In this document: one piece after another, positions 1 through 9,879 of the stretch
Layout: every line of letters begins with the position of its first letter
How positions within the stretch are numbered: the stretch's first letter is position 1
Origin: Nematostella vectensis
Taxonomy: Eukaryota > Cnidaria > Anthozoa > Actiniaria > Edwardsiidae
Assembly: GCF_932526225.1 (NCBI RefSeq)
Contig: NC_064047.1
Span: forward strand, 14,080,121 to 14,142,120
DNA: 62,000 nt
Reading direction: 5' to 3'
Translations under genes and position numbers: made by a program
The notes under the pieces: model-generated
What the model was told of the DNA's origin: nothing
The model's input: the letters and a program-made list of their open reading frames with translations, nothing else
The model's database searches: none

Positions 1-635
1 AAGATCGACGCAAGTCATCAAAAGATGAGGTTTATATCGTACGACTCCGTCTGTATGAGGTGCAGCAAGACAGGCACTTGTGTCCTCAGGGTATGTATAC
101 GAACGCCCCCTTCCCCTCCCCCCCTGGGAAATATATCCCGAATATCACCAGCTATAAAAAGTCATCCGAAGGATCTAGGCCTCGATAACTCGACAATCCC
201 GTTAACTTGATTACAATTCTATAGAATGGCACCATCTATAACACGAAAACATTTGTTAACTATTTTCCACCGAGTAAGGGACAGACCCGCCCCCCCCCCC
301 CCCCCCTATCATTTTGATAGATTTACTAATACCAATAGACAGAAGGGATTAACAAACATAAAAAAATGAGCACATCAATCAAGGGAGCACGGCAAAATGT
401 ATTCTTATTTAACGAATGCTTTCCGAAGAGAGGGAGATGCACATCGTGCATCCTTCGTCGGCACTTCGTGTCGACACTACGCGTATCCCATATCTCCGGG
501 CCGATGATACGAACAAAGACACAGTTGACAAACATAATCCACTTCATAATCCGAGCCCCACACCCCCAACAGCGCTACTGATAACTCCCCTTACAAAACA
601 AACATACATGACGCGTTGCATAACAAAGGAGTCTG
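1..635. other. Non-coding flank, nothing recognised
   Basis: No convincing exon, RNA gene or repeat family is visible. Open frames here are short and low in information. There is a run of about 17 C at 290-306, which may be an assembly or sequencing weak point. The stretch is probably intron or intergenic DNA upstream of the EGF-domain gene. Confidence 0.4.
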
Positions 636-770
636 GGTAAACCCCTAGAGTCGAGACTGATAGGCCGAGAGTCGAACAAGATATCTGAAATATGTCAAAA
701 GTAAAACTCTTCAATATTTCAGATATCCTTTAAGTCTCAAGTCTATGACTTTCGACTCTTGGGGTTTACC
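636..770. mobile_element. Foldback/MITE-like element, copy 1
   Basis: The ends are inverted copies of each other (GGTAAACCCC at 636, GGGGTTTACC at 761-770). The arms contain the inverted pair GATATCTGAAATAT / ATATTTCAGATATC. The core (GAGTCGAACAAGATATCTG ... CTTTCGACTCTTGG) recurs at about 1350 and 1986. There is no coding capacity, so this is a non-autonomous hairpin element. Confidence 0.6.
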
Positions 771-1022
771 AAGATTCCATAACAAAGTGGTTTATTTTCG
801 TAATAATCTCAATCGCGCGTTTAATGAAGCACATTCTGCCGTGCTTCCTTGCATCAATCGAGCATATAGCACCTAGCTCGTCCCTAAATACGCCGTCTTG
901 TGTCCCCTTTTCGCCGATATGCCTTAAACTGATTCCCATGAACGTTTCATTGATCAATGGCCACTGTTTTGCGCAAAACGATGCTAAATCGAACGAGTGG
1001 TGTCGTCAATGCCAGCCAGATA
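771..1022. other. Non-coding spacer
   Basis: Unique sequence between the first foldback element and the 41-bp array. I see nothing that supports a gene. Confidence 0.4.
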
Positions 1023-1349
1023 CCAGCCAATTTACATGGAGTCGGCGTAAAGGTAAAATGCAAAGAGCCAGTTTACATGGAACAGGCGTAAAGGTAAAAC
1101 GCAAACAGTCAGTTTTCATGGAACAGGCGTAAAGGTTAAACATAAACAGTCAGTTCACATGAAACAGGCTTAAAGGTAAATCGCAAACAGTCAGTTTTCA
1201 TGGAACAGGCGTAAAGGAAAAACGCAAAGAGCCAGTTTACATGGAACAGGCGTAATTGTAAAACGCAAACAGTCAGTTTACATGGAACAGGCGTAATGCT
1301 GAAACGCAAACAGTCAGTTTACATGGAACAAGCGTAATTGTGAAACGCC

Positions 1350-1491
1350 GAGAGTCGAACAAGATATCTGAAATATGTTTCAAAGTAACAATAAAATTCA
1401 TGAGCGAGGAAAAGTAAAACTCTTCGATATTTTAGATATCTTTCCGACTTTCGGCCTATAAGTCTCGAGTCTCTGACTTTCGACTCTTGGG
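1350..1491. mobile_element. Foldback/MITE-like element, copy 2
   Basis: Starts GAGAGTCGAACAAGATATCTG and ends CTTTCGACTCTTGG, which are inverted relatives. It sits in the 41-bp array and is bordered on both sides by array sequence containing AAACGCC, as expected if it inserted into a repeat unit. Confidence 0.55.
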
Positions 1492-1985
1492 AAACGCCAA
1501 ATTTACATGGAACAGGCGTAAATGTAGAACGCAAAGAGCCAGTTTACATGGAACAGGCCTAAATGTAGAACGCAAAGAGCCAGTTTACATGGAACACACG
1601 TAAAGGTAAAACGCAAACAGTCAGTTTACATGGAACAGGCGTAAAGGTAAAACGCAAACAGTCATTTTTACATGGAACAGGCGTAAAGGTAAAACGCAAA
1701 CAGTCAGTTTTCATGGAACAGGCTTTAAGGTAAAACACAAACAGTCAGTTTAAATGGAACAGGCGTTAAGGTAAAACATAAACAGTCAGTTTACATGAAA
1801 CAGGCTTAAAGGTAAATCGCAAACAGTCAGTTTTCATGGAACAGGCGTAAAGGAAAAACGCAAAGAGCCAGTTTACACTGAACAGGCGTAATTGTAAAAC
1901 GCAAACAGTCAGTTTACATGGAACAGGCGTAATGCTGAAACGCAAACAGTCAGTTTACATGGAACAAGCGTAATTGTGAAACGCC

Positions 1986-2127
1986 GAGAGTCGAACAAGA
2001 TATCTGAAATATGTTTTAAAGTAAAAATAAAATTCATGAGCGAGGAAAAGTAAAACTCCTCGATATTTTAGATATCTTTCCGACTTTCGGCCTATAAGTC
2101 TCGGGTCTCTGACTTTCGACTCTTGGG
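1986..2127. mobile_element. Foldback/MITE-like element, copy 3
   Basis: Near-identical to the copy 636 bp upstream, including the flanking array sequence. It therefore arose by tandem duplication of the surrounding array rather than by a separate insertion. Confidence 0.55.
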
Positions 2128-2699
2128 AAACGCCAAATTTACATGGAACAGGCGTAAATGTATAACGCAAAGAGCCAGTTTACATGGAACAGGCCTAAAT
2201 GTAGAACGCAAAGAGCCAGTTTACATGGAACACACGTAAAGGTAAAACGCAAACAGTCAGTTTACATGGAACAGGCGTAAAGGTAAAACGCAAACAGTCA
2301 TTTTTACATGGAACAGGCGTAAAGGTAAAACGCAAACAGTCAGTTTTCATGGAACAGGCTTTAAGGTAAAACACAAACAGTCAGTTTACATGGAACAGGC
2401 GTAAAGGTAAAACGCAAAGAGCCAGTTTACATGGAACAGGCGTAAAGGTTAAACATAAACAGTCAGTTTACATGAAACAGGCTTAAAGGTATATCGCAAA
2501 CAGTCAGTTTTCATGGAACAGGCGTAAAGGAAAAACGCAAAGAGCCAGTTTACATGGAACAGGCGTAATTGTAAAACGCAAACAGTCAGTTTACATGGAA
2601 CAGGCGTAATGCTGAAACGCAAACAGTCAGTTTACATTGAACAAGCGTAATTGTGAAACGCAAACAGTCAGTTTACATGGAACAAGCGTAATGGTGAAA

Positions 2700-3070
2700 A
2701 TGATAGAGGAATCTTTTAGCCAGTGATTCATGGTCATCACAAACTTTGAAGTAAATAGTTTGAATAATTTAGAATTCAAAATGCTACAAAATGGAATACG
2801 TGATTTTGTGGCGCTATTTACGCACGGCAACACTTTACGGATACATGCATTCGAAGCGAAGAAGTCAAGAACAAAATCGGTGTCCGAAGTTTGAACTTTA
2901 GTTTTTACTTTATATTTATATTTGATAATGAAGACACTGGCTATTTCAATGAAGTGGCAATTTTATATTGACTAAATATTACTTAAATATCTTTTTCAGT
3001 TAATTTCCCGCCTGTTTTCACCACACTTCCAGTTCAATTCGCATTAGTTGGAGAGATGTTATCGCTTTAG
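2700..3070. other. Intron sequence before EGF-gene exon
   Basis: Unique AT-rich sequence ending in a splice acceptor (TTATCGCTTTAG at about 3059-3070). No other feature seen. Confidence 0.4.
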
Positions 3071-3413
3071 ATTGAAGCTCTGGATCCAGATAACCGTCCC
3101 GTTACGTACTCCCTTGCCAACACCGACGCGCAGGGCTACGTGTTCACGCCAGATGGACAAGTGAACATCACCATGACAACCTCCGACAGCAAGACGTTCA
3201 AATTCGTAGCCACCGATGAGTGCAACGCCAGCGATACAACGACAGTTACTGTAAAGGCGATGGAGTGCCCGTGCCAACACGGGGGAACATGCCATTCCCA
3301 CCCCTACCACCCACGGGGGTCTGGCCAGTACGAGTGCGCCTGCCCTGCGGGATTCAACGGAAGCCGATGTGAAAGTGACATTGATGATTGCCAATCTAGC
3401 TTTTGTGTCAACG
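3071..3413 (+). CDS. Mucin-like/EGF membrane protein, exon a (cadherin-like region + EGF)
   Basis: First visible exon of a type I membrane protein; upstream exons lie outside the window. It opens after a TTTAG acceptor with a cadherin-like strand pattern ([33 protein letters not shown]). It continues into a cysteine-rich EGF module (CPCQHGGTC ... [12 protein letters not shown]) and the start of a calcium-binding type EGF ([13 protein letters not shown]). It ends at a GTAAGAA donor in phase 1. This order of domains is common in cnidarian mucin-like adhesion proteins (family knowledge). All later introns are also phase 1, so the exons join in frame. The function is probably extracellular adhesion or recognition (inference). 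Confidence 0.75.
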
Positions 3414-3844
3414 GTAAGAAGGTGAAAGCCCGTGGAATGATGGCGAGGTGGTAATCTTGTGAATCATTTGTCACCATTACCCCCATTCTTTATGGTACAT
3501 TTTAGTTACCATGTTTGTGTGTAGCACGTTTGCACGATATTAAAATATCACGTTTGCATGAGCGATTATATTTGATCTAGCATGTACTTATTAATAATAA
3601 AAAAAAACCTTAATCGAGTAATGTTAGTTAAGTAGTAAATGTAATGGTTTATGTAGTGAGAACATTCAAAACTCACTTTTATTCGACTCCGCTTTCTCCA
3701 GGGAATGAGACCTATTTGGTCACGCTTTTAGAGTCTCGCTAGAATAGTTCCATTCTTGTGACCAGAACCGTTCACCAGATTGGCAAAATAGCTATTGAAT
3801 AATTAATGAAGTTTGAAAATGCTATTGCCTTTCATCGGGTTTTA
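3414..3844. other. Intron, part 1
   Basis: Non-coding AT-rich intron sequence of the EGF-domain gene, before the Tc1/mariner-like insertion. No feature recognised. Confidence 0.5.
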
Positions 3845-3964
3845 CCACTGTATGCATTGTTACGCGACCACCGGAACTTAATCGGCGATTGGCAATTGGC
3901 GATTCTCAGCCGTCAATCAAATGGAGCCGGTACCTGAAACGGAAAGCCGCCATAACTGATCGAA

Positions 3965-4123
3965 ATGGTTCGAAGTTACCCACTTGCTCTTCGTTGGAGA
4001 GTTATTTACTTGCTCGTTCAGGATGGCTTGAATAACACGAAAATCGCTGATGTATTGAAAGTTAGCAAAACGTTTGTGGAGAAAATAAAGCGCTTATATT
4101 TGCACAGTGGCTCGATCGAGTAG
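3965..4123 (+). pseudogene. Transposase N-terminal remnant
   Basis: A 52-residue frame beginning MVRSYPLALRWRVIYL and continuing GLNNTKIADVLKVSKTFVEK, ending in TAG. The pattern matches the helix-turn-helix DNA-binding start of Tc1/mariner-type transposases (LRWRVIYL, then 'IADVL...S...V'). Basic residues (RKRRGKTRK) follow in frame after the stop. The catalytic DDE region is absent, being replaced by the nested element. It is dead as a transposase. Confidence 0.55.
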
Positions 4124-4160
4124 CGCAAACGGCGTGGAAAAACAAGAAAGCTAGCCCGAA

Positions 4161-4560
4161 GGGGGTGGGTACTCCCTCATATTTGTTATACGGGTATGTG
4201 CCGCCCTTTAGGGTAGGGTGTTTGGGCTCTTGAGGTCTACGATAGGGTATCTTTTTTTCGCTTTTTGCTTGTTTTCTTGTTAGGTCTCTGGTAGAGTGGA
4301 TAATGTTGTCAGTATGGATGACCAATACACACATTGCCGCATTAAGCGGAAAAGACTATTTATTTAAACACCATTTGATTGACAGTGAATTTCCGCTTTA
4401 ATTACGACTTATTGGGTATAATTTTGAGCGGTAGGGTATGTAATTTTAGCCGTAGGTCTTTGGTTGGGTATAAAAATCGAAGATTTTTGTTCTCTGATAG
4501 GGTCAGGTTTTGGAGACCTCGGCGGCACTTTCCTACCCAAAAATAAGTGGAGTACCCCCC
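4161..4560. mobile_element. Nested inverted-repeat element
   Basis: Begins GGGGGTGGGTACTCCCTCAT with ATGTGCCGCCCTTTAGG inside. The far end is an imperfect inverted copy (GGCGGCACTTTCCTACCC ... GGAGTACCCCCC). It sits inside the Tc1/mariner-like element, so it inserted later. There is no coding capacity. Confidence 0.45.
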
Positions 4561-4667
4561 AAAAAACTCAATTTACTCAGCCATCTTTTCAGTTTACAAC
4601 TCCGGCGCGAAAAGTGTTTTGACAGCTACAAGCCGAAAAAAAAAAAAAACTGCGTTCCTCCTTCACT

Positions 4668-4718
4668 ATCAAATACTTTTAAGTATTTGATCCCAACACC
4701 TTAAAAGGTGTTGGGATC
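4668..4718. repeat. Two adjacent perfect palindromes
   Basis: 4668-4691 reads ATCAAATACTT/TT/AAGTATTTGAT-like (24 bp). 4689-4718 reads GATCCCAACACCTT, AA, then its inverted complement (30 bp). They share GAT at the junction. Each could form a cruciform or hairpin. Confidence 0.8.
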
Positions 4719-4969
4719 ATCCCAAATCTGATTCTCCTCCACCTCAGCGAGCTCAACCTCCGCCACACAACTTCTTTGCTGCAACTCGCTTCCATTTCTA
4801 CTAAAGAAGGCCTGACTTCGCGTCACGCCGAAAAACGTGCAACCTTTGATTGACGGCTGATAATCGCCAATCGCCGATCGACTTCAGGTGGTCGCGTAGT
4901 AATGCTTACAGTGGTAAGAGGGGTATGTGGGAATTTGATGGACAACGTTAAGGTGCTAGGGGTGAAACT

Positions 4970-5420
4970 TCAATAACCCGAACACCCAGTAACCCGAACA
5001 CTCAATAACCCGATCACCCAGTAACCCGAATCCTCAATAACCCGAACACCCAGTAACCCGAACCCTCAATAACTCGAACACCCAGTAACCCGAATCCTCA
5101 ATAACCCGAACACCCAGTAACCCGAACCCTCAATAACTCGAACACCCAGTAACCCGAATCCTCAATAACCCGAACACCAAGTAACCCGAACCCTCAATAA
5201 CCCGAACACTCAGTAACCCGAACCCTCAATAACCCGAACTCTCAGTAACCCGAACCCTCAATAACCCGAACACCCAGTAACCCGAACCCTTTATAACTCG
5301 AACATCCAGTAACCCGAAAACTCAAAAACTCGAACATCCTGTAACCCGAACCCTCAATAACCCGAACCCTCAATAACTCGAACACCCAGTAACCCGAATA
5401 CCCAGAAACCCGAACCCACG
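4970..5420. repeat. ~15-bp minisatellite (AACCCGAACACCCAGT)
   Basis: Alternating units of about 15-16 bp, AACCCGAACACCCAGT and AACCCGAACCCTCAAT, with variants. It lies in the intron between EGF-gene exons a and b. Confidence 0.85.
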
Positions 5421-5556
5421 GTAACAAGAACACTCTGTTATTCGAACATCTTCATTCGAACAACACCCCGATGACCCAATGTTTCCACATTTCTTTTGGA
5501 GGATCCGTTATCGGGGCTCGACAATTGTTGTTGAAATTTTGATCATTCATTCTCAG

Positions 5557-5751
5557 GAACATGTATCGATGGAATAAACAACTACACTTGCCGATGTCAC
5601 GTGGGCTATAAAGGCGCCCTATGTGATGAGAAAGAGCGCATTTGTGGCAAAGACACGTGTTACCCAGTAGTTAAGTGCAGAGAAATCCCGGATAGTGTGT
5701 TGTGTCGATCGTGTCCTGACGGTCTTATTGGCGACGGGAAGACGTGTATAG
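5557..5751 (+). CDS. Mucin-like/EGF membrane protein, exon b (EGF modules)
   Basis: Follows a TTCTCAG acceptor and finishes the EGF begun in exon a (GTCIDGINNYTCRCHVGYKG). A further cysteine-rich module follows (CGKDTC ... CRSCPDGLIGDGKTC). Length is 195 bp, phase 1 on both sides, donor GGTACC. The first EGF has the C-x-C spacing and aromatic/Gly pattern of extracellular EGF repeats. A symmetric phase-1 exon fits exon shuffling. Confidence 0.75.
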
Positions 5752-5846
5752 GTACCAAGGCTAAGTTAAACGGCGTATATATAGATATCTGATCCATTTT
5801 ATTAAGTAATGAATATTTATTACTGCTTAATTACTTTTTTGTACAG

Positions 5847-5900
5847 CCCCTGTAACAACAACTCGACCACAGAGCACACAAGACCGTGACCACACAAATG
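5847..5900 (+). CDS. Mucin-like/EGF membrane protein, exon c (Thr-rich stalk)
   Basis: Short phase-1 exon after TTTTTTGTACAG, encoding a Thr/Pro/Gln stretch (APVTTTRPQSTQDRD) typical of an O-glycosylated stalk. Donor GTAATG. It joins in frame to exons b and d. Confidence 0.55.
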
Positions 5901-6012
5901 GTAATGACCATCCGTTTTCTTGTCCTTCTGTCTGTCTGTCTCGTATATTCGAGGGCGAGTTATCCTTTAGTATCTGCTATAATGTTAGTCCTGATTGATA
6001 TTTAAGCTCAAG

Positions 6013-6069
6013 AGAGTACACCATCTGGTCCTACGACACAAACTCCTACCGATACTCTTCCAGGCATGG
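6013..6069 (+). CDS. Mucin-like/EGF membrane protein, exon d (Ser/Thr/Pro stalk)
   Basis: Short phase-1 exon after CTCAAG encoding ESTPSGPTTQTPTDTLPGM. It has a strong donor, GTAAGT. It continues the mucin-like juxtamembrane stalk. Confidence 0.55.
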
Positions 6070-6448
6070 GTAAGTCTCATTATCATTCATCAATATAGAC
6101 CAAAATGTCAAAACCAAAAATATCTACAATAAAATTTTAAAAACAAAAAAAGACCCCATATTGTACCGGTACGACAATGGTTTTCACGCTCGCGCTCAAG
6201 TTCTTACATAAGTTCAGGGTCTCGAAGCTTCATAAAGCCAGCGTTCTCGTCTGTTCCGCCCAGGCATCTGATAGCTAGGTTATAATAAGTCATTGTAATG
6301 TCACGGGGGGTTCGCGACAACGTAGACAAGATAACAGCGTAGATTGGTACTTGCTTAATTTCGTCAGTCCTGGTTCCTCCGGGTCGTCTGCTCTAATTCT
6401 ACCTATCTCTGCCTCCCTTTTTTATACGTGCACTTCCTATTGAACCGT
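6070..6448. other. Intron sequence
   Basis: Unique intron sequence between exon d and the next minisatellite. Nothing else recognised. Confidence 0.4.
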
Positions 6449-8375
6449 ATAGCTGTGACTATAGCTGACTACTCTATGCTGTGCTTGATATAGCTGTGAA
6501 TATAGCTGACTATTCTATGCCGTGCTTGTTATAGCTGTGACTATAGCTGACTATTCTATGCTGTGCTTGTTATAGCTGTGACTATAGCTGACTATTCTAT
6601 GCTGTGCTTGTTATAGCTGTGACTATAGCTGACTATTCTATGCCGTGCTTGTTATAGCTGTGACTATAGCTGACAATTCTATGCCGTGCTTGTTATAGCT
6701 GTGACTATAGCTGACTATTCTATGCCGTGCTTGTTATAGCTGTGATTATAGCTGACTATTCTATGCTGTGCTTGTTATAGCTGTGACTATAGCTGACTAT
6801 TCTATGCTGTGCTTGTTATAGCTGTGACTATAGCTGACTATTATATGCCGTGCTTGTTATAGCTGTGACTTCTAGCTGACTATTCTATTTCGTGCTTGTT
6901 ATAGCTGTGACTATAGCTGACTATTCTATGCCATGCTTGTTATAGCTGTGACTATAGCTGACTATTCTATGCCGTGCTTGTTATAGCTGCCACTATAGCT
7001 GATTATTCTATTCCGTGCTTGTTATAGCTGTGACTATAACTGACTATTCTATGCCGTGCTTGTTATAGCTGTGACTATAGCTGACTATTCTATTTCGTGC
7101 TTGTTATAGCTGTGACTATAGCTGACTATTCTATGCCATGCTTGTTATATAGCTGTGACTATAGCTGACTATTCTATGCCGTGCTTGTTATAGCTGTCAC
7201 TATAGCTGACTATTCTATGCCGTGCTTGTTATATAGCTGTGACTATAGCTGACTATTCTATGCCATGCTTGTTATATAGCTGTGACTATAGCTGACTATT
7301 CTATGCCGTGCTTGTTATAGCTGTCACTATAGCTGACTATTCTATGCCGTGCTTGTTATAGCTGTGACTATAGCTGACTATTCTATGCTGTGCTTGTTAT
7401 AGCTGTGACTATAGCTGACTATTCTATGCTGTGCTTGTTATATAGCTGTGACTATAGCTGACTATTCTATGGCGTGCTTGTTATAGCTGTGACTTCTAGC
7501 TGACTATTCTATGCCGTGCTTGTTATAGCTGTGACTATAACTGACTATTCTATGCCGTGCTTGTTATAGCTGTGACTATAGCTGACTATTCTATGCTGTG
7601 CTTGTTATAGCTGTGACTATAACTGACTATTCTATGCTGTGTTTGTTATATAGCTGTGACTATAGCTGACTATTCTATGCTGTGCTTGATATAGCTGGGA
7701 CTATAGCTGACTATTCTATGCCATGCTTGTTATAACTGTGACTATAGCTGACTATTCTATGCCGTGCTTGTTATAGCTGTGACTATAACTGACTATTCTA
7801 TTTCGTGCTTGTTATAGCTGTGACTATAGCTGACTATTCTATGCTGTGCTTGTTATATAGCTGTGACTATAGCTGACTATTCTATGGCGTGCTTGTTATA
7901 GCTGTGACTTCTAGCTGACTATTCTATGCCGTGCTTGTTATAGCTGTGACTATAACTGACTATTCTATGCCGTGCTTGTTATAGCTGTGATTATAACTGA
8001 CTATTATATGCCGTGCTTGTTATAGCTGTGACTATAGCTGACTATTCTATGCTGTGCTTGTTATAGCTATGACTATAGCTGACTATTCTATGCCGTGCTT
8101 GTTATAGCTGTGACTATAGCTGACTATTCTATGCTGTGCTTGTTATAGCTATGACTATAGCTGACTATTCTATGCCGTGCTTGTTATAGCTGTGACTATA
8201 ACTGACTATTCTATTTCGTGCTTGTTATAGCTGTGACTATAGCTGACTATTCTATGCTGTGCTTGTTATAGCTGTGACTATAGCTGACTATTCTATGCTG
8301 TGCTTGTTATAGCTGTGACTATAGCTGACTATTTTATTTCGTGCTTGTTATAGCTGTGACTATAGCTGACTATTA
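6449..8375. repeat. 41-bp minisatellite array 2 (TAGCTGTGACTATAGCTGAC)
   Basis: About 47 copies of a 41-bp unit, TGCTGTGCTTGTTATAGCTG then TGACTATAGCTGACTATTCTA, with scattered substitutions and occasional TA insertions (TTATATAGC). It fills most of the intron before the transmembrane exon. The core TAGCTNNNNCTATAGCTA is itself weakly palindromic. Confidence 0.9.
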
Positions 8376-8769
8376 CAAAGTAATTTTCTTTGTGCCGGAA
8401 AAGGTGAAAGCCGTTCCCTTTGCGGAAAGGACGGGTGTTGGAAATTATAATTTAGGAAGATGAAAGGATCTCTTGATGTAAGCAGATGCTTGGAGTTCTT
8501 AAAATGATAATATTGATTAAAGCGACAAAAGACGTTCTTTGAGGTAAAGCAGATGCTTTAAATCCTTAGCATAAATAGTAATTGGCCATTCAGACAATGG
8601 TGTCAACGAAGTAAATGGGACATGAGATACCATGTAAAATTTCTATGCCCTTTTGTTGGGAAAGTGCTTACGCGACATTTCTTTGAGCTCTCAATAGAAA
8701 TTATTATGTCAGTCACTTGACAATAGTTGCGTGAAAGTAACATCGAAACAATTTATTATTTTATTCCAG
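8376..8769. other. Intron sequence before terminal exon
   Basis: Unique AT-rich sequence ending with the acceptor TTTTATTCCAG (8769). No other feature. Confidence 0.4.
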
Positions 8770-9170
8770 GTAAAAAGCAAGCCAAGCAGGCCTCAGGCAC
8801 TGTTACCATAGTAACCATAGTTTCTGCTTGCTCCGCGGGTGGCCTCATAATTATCGGTCTCATCTCCTGGCGCGTGCGCAAATACATGAAAAACAGAAAA
8901 CGGATTCATTCCACCGAAGGTATCAAGGCTGATGATGCGGATCACTGCTATGACAACCCCATTGAAATGACACCGAGGGCGGCAGACTCGGACCACACTT
9001 ACGAGGAGGTGGGCCAATCATCTACATACGAGTCCCTGAAGCCTGTCGCGGGCCCCCCACATGATGCTGCCAAACAAAAAGTTTCTGAGCATGCGCAAAG
9101 CAACGCATATCAGGAATTTGAGAAGCGCCCTGCGGCGAATTATCAAGATCTGGTCCACTGGAAGTACTGA
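8770..9170 (+). CDS. Mucin-like/EGF membrane protein, terminal exon (TM + phosphotyrosine tail)
   Basis: Begins in phase 1 after TTATTCCAG and encodes the end of the protein. A hydrophobic helix (TVTIVTIVSACSAGGLIIIG) is followed by a basic stop-transfer (WRVRKYMKNRKR). A cytoplasmic tail of about 90 residues ends at TGA 9168-9170. The tail has five spaced tyrosines: CYDNP (NPxY-like), TYEEV, TYESL, AYQEF and NYQDL. YEEV/YESL are five residues apart and YQEF/YQDL seven apart, resembling tandem YxxL signalling motifs such as ITAMs. The domain order suggests a single-pass adhesion receptor that can recruit SH2/PTB proteins (inference). Confidence 0.75.
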
Positions 9171-9879
9171 ACACAAAACTGGCATACTGAACACTGAACA
9201 CAGCTATTCAAACCGCCACACTGAACAAAGCTATAACCAACACAGCATAGAATAGTCAGCTATAGTCACAGCTATAACAAGCACGAAATAGAATAGTCAG
9301 CTATAGTCACAGCTATAAAAAGCACAACATAGAATAGTCTTATGGTTCTGACTTGACTTCTGATTTTTCAGATGCATATCGTACGTAGCCATAGTTTTTT
9401 TTTTTTTACTAAGAGCTTATCGCAGTCCGTGACAATTTCGGGGCCGAATCCGGCGATCCGCGAATCTATTCACCCCCCCCCCCCCCCCCGATTATGGATT
9501 GATAAGGCCGCGTATTTATGGTTAGTTGGTGAGCGTTAAATTTTTAGCAGCCGCCAAGGTCTGTATAAACATTTTAACTTTCTCATTATTCAGCCTTAGG
9601 TGAGTGTTGTCCAGTAATGGATTTATTAACCATGAAATAGTGTGAACACGTGTGCGTGTGGATGTAATATTGATTTAGATTAGGGCATTTTTTTAATAAA
9701 AGAGAAAAAGGACTTTTAGTACAATCGATGATTTTGACAAAGAGCCTCACACATATTGCCCCCCACCCTCCAACCCCCCTCCTACGCATACAGTGCAAGC
9801 CTGGGTTTAGTACAAATTCCATGTGTCAAGAACTTCCCCTGATATCAAGGGTATCCTCCTGTCGCCCCCTACCCCCTCC
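9171..9879. other. Intergenic sequence with inverted array remnant
   Basis: Downstream of the EGF-domain gene. It contains an inverted remnant of the 41-bp array (9244-9338), a T run (about 9398-9409) and a C run (about 9472-9489). No gene recognised. Confidence 0.5.
9244..9338 (-). repeat. Inverted copies of the 41-bp array 2 unit
   Basis: GAATAGTCAGCTATAGTCAC followed by AGCTATAACAAGCAC is the reverse complement of the 6449-8375 unit. A little over two copies lie just beyond the stop codon of the terminal exon, so the same unit flanks that exon in opposite orientations. Confidence 0.8.

Larger units (their letters stand above)
1023..2699. repeat. 41-bp minisatellite array 1
   Basis: Direct repeats of about 41 bp built on GTTTACATGGAACAGGCGTA followed by AAGGTAAAACGCAAACAGTCA, with point variants. 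A 636-bp block, including a foldback element, is duplicated within the array (1319 and 1955 correspond). The array lies upstream of the first EGF-gene exon in the window, so it is probably intronic. Confidence 0.85.
3845..4914 (+). mobile_element. Degenerate Tc1/mariner-like DNA transposon
   Basis: Inverted ends CCACTGTATGCATT and AATGCTTACAGTGG are each flanked by TA, the usual Tc1/mariner target duplication. The inverted repeats extend about 80 bp and include CGCGACCACC and CAGCCGTCAATCAAA. Inside is only the N-terminal part of a transposase (3965-4123). The rest is replaced by a nested repeat (about 4161-4560) and two perfect palindromes. It is non-autonomous. Confidence 0.65.
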
